This document shows positions 63,570-64,000 of a DNA stretch of 64,000 bases, piece by piece. The DNA lies in NCBI GenBank assembly GCA_046309775.1, contig JBKCOM010000065.1, forward strand, positions 26,109 to 90,108. Direction: 5' to 3'. The notes under the pieces are model-generated. The model searched no databases, was not told the origin of the DNA, and saw only the letters and a list, made by a program, of their open reading frames with translations. Both the position numbers and the translations under genes were made by a program. Source of the DNA: JAIXWP01 sp046309775. GTDB lineage: Bacteria > Bacteroidota > Bacteroidia > Flavobacteriales_D > Sanyastnellaceae. The stretch's first letter is position 1. Each line of letters starts with the position of its first letter.

Positions 63570-64000
63570 TTCACCCACTTTTACAACACCTCAGAGAAAA
63601 TACTGATCCAGAGCGCCCACCAATGCAAGCGTTTTACAGACATGTTGACGTTACTAGACAAGCTCACCATCAGTGGCGAGTAAGTAATGCTGCTAAACAA
63701 GAGATGATGTCTTCAATGAAAAAGGATATAGCTGAATATCGCAGTTCTATTGACTTTCGAGCGGGTTCGAGATCTTGTTTTTACAACTTAGATATAAAAA
63801 GACGCTATGGTGTTGGGGTAAATAAATTTGAGAGTTTAGTGGCAGAGATGGGAATGACTCTTCCGGCTGTGAAAGTGAGAGTCATTACAACAAAGTCTTC
63901 TGCGCTAAGCTGGGGCTATAGCAACTTAATATCTGGGTTAACAATTACAGAGGTCAATACAGTAATGGTGGGTGATATAACATACCTGTACCAGTATGGT
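63566..64000 (+). CDS. IS3-family transposase OrfB (3' partial)
   Basis: The frame is open from 63566 to the window end with no stop. The first ATG is at 63623 (MQAFYRHVDVTRQAHHQWR), but no ribosome-binding context is visible, so it is probably made as the OrfAB fusion. HTH_21-like region (DIKRRYGVGVNKFESLV), then VGDITYLY carries the first Asp of the DDE catalytic triad. The remaining triad residues lie beyond the window. Confidence 0.85.
   Translation, partial: MVHPLLQHLRENTDPERPPMQAFYRHVDVTRQAHHQWRVSNAAKQEMMSSMKKDIAEYRSSIDFRAGSRSCFYNLDIKRRYGVGVNKFESLVAEMGMTLPAVKVRVITTKSSALSWGYSNLISGLTITEVNTVMVGDITYLYQYG

Larger units (their letters stand above)
63228..64000 (+). mobile_element. IS3-family insertion sequence (right end outside the window)
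   Basis: OrfA plus frameshifted OrfB with the DDE start. The left inverted repeat should lie between the palindromic repeat end (63135) and 63228 but cannot be fixed without the right end. Confidence 0.8.

Overview
The window comes from the chromosome of a member of the Bacteroidota, most likely a Flavobacteriales-type marine or freshwater organism. Three things support this. Seven secreted proteins end in type IX secretion (T9SS) sorting domains, three of type A (YPNP start, FIKQ-like end) and four of type B (FTPNxDGxND start). Many genes are preceded by the Bacteroidota -7 promoter box TAnnTTTG rather than a sigma70 box. Several families are typical of the phylum: DUF4249 and DUF983 proteins, an N-terminally extended GAPDH, and DUF2520 next to KdsC.

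Layout. 1-1690: the 3' end of an RnfD/UnbU-like membrane protein running in frame into a DUF2330 protein. 1.7-7.4 kb: a 1648-residue secreted beta-helix protein and a lipoprotein. 7.6-11.7 kb: SPFH/band-7 protein, GAPDH and HtrA protease, each followed by a clear terminator. 11.8-16.4 kb: DUF4249 lipoprotein, DUF983 protein and a lamin-tail/PKD T9SS protein. 16.4-23.8 kb: MsbA-like ABC exporter with PurB, a metallo-beta-lactamase-fold hydrolase, a conserved protein of unknown function, a YkgJ-like cysteine-cluster protein, the SRP RNA gene (ffs) and a GT2 glycosyltransferase. 23.8-27.7 kb: a Cys-rich repeat T9SS protein and MnmA. 27.8-40.1 kb: an ECF sigma factor translationally coupled to a membrane-anchored PKD protein with a T9SS-CTD-like end, followed by three giant PKD/CUB/P-domain type B cargo proteins, two of them tandem paralogues. 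40.1-43.5 kb: a minus-strand operon of a methyltransferase, an MNT/HepT toxin-antitoxin pair and an M1 lipoprotein peptidase. 43.5-48.9 kb: DUF2520-KdsC, then a tight five-gene run (M1 peptidase, BioY, enoyl-CoA hydratase, YfiT/DinB protein, DUF551 protein). 48.9-57.6 kb: FG-GAP T9SS protein, fasciclin lipoprotein, a small membrane protein, HutI, AroC and an AsmA-family protein.

57.6-64.0 kb is an accessory region. It starts with a G-rich hexamer repeat, followed by an AT-rich type IIG-like restriction-modification gene paired with a two-TM protein of unknown function. About 1 kb of decayed sequence follows, with T9SS-domain remnants and a large palindromic repeat. An IS3-family element then runs off the window end.

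The most promising undescribed system is the sigma/membrane-sensor pair at 27.8-29.6 kb. A candidate anti-sigma protein displays PKD modules and a degenerate T9SS type B sorting domain in the periplasm, directly upstream of three type B cargo genes. This suggests that T9SS status or cargo could be sensed through a decoy sorting domain. This is inference from architecture and position. A second pattern is the placement of TAnnTT(T/C)G exactly 4 nt before the start codons of six genes, which predicts leaderless mRNAs. No tRNA, rRNA, CRISPR array or replication origin was seen.
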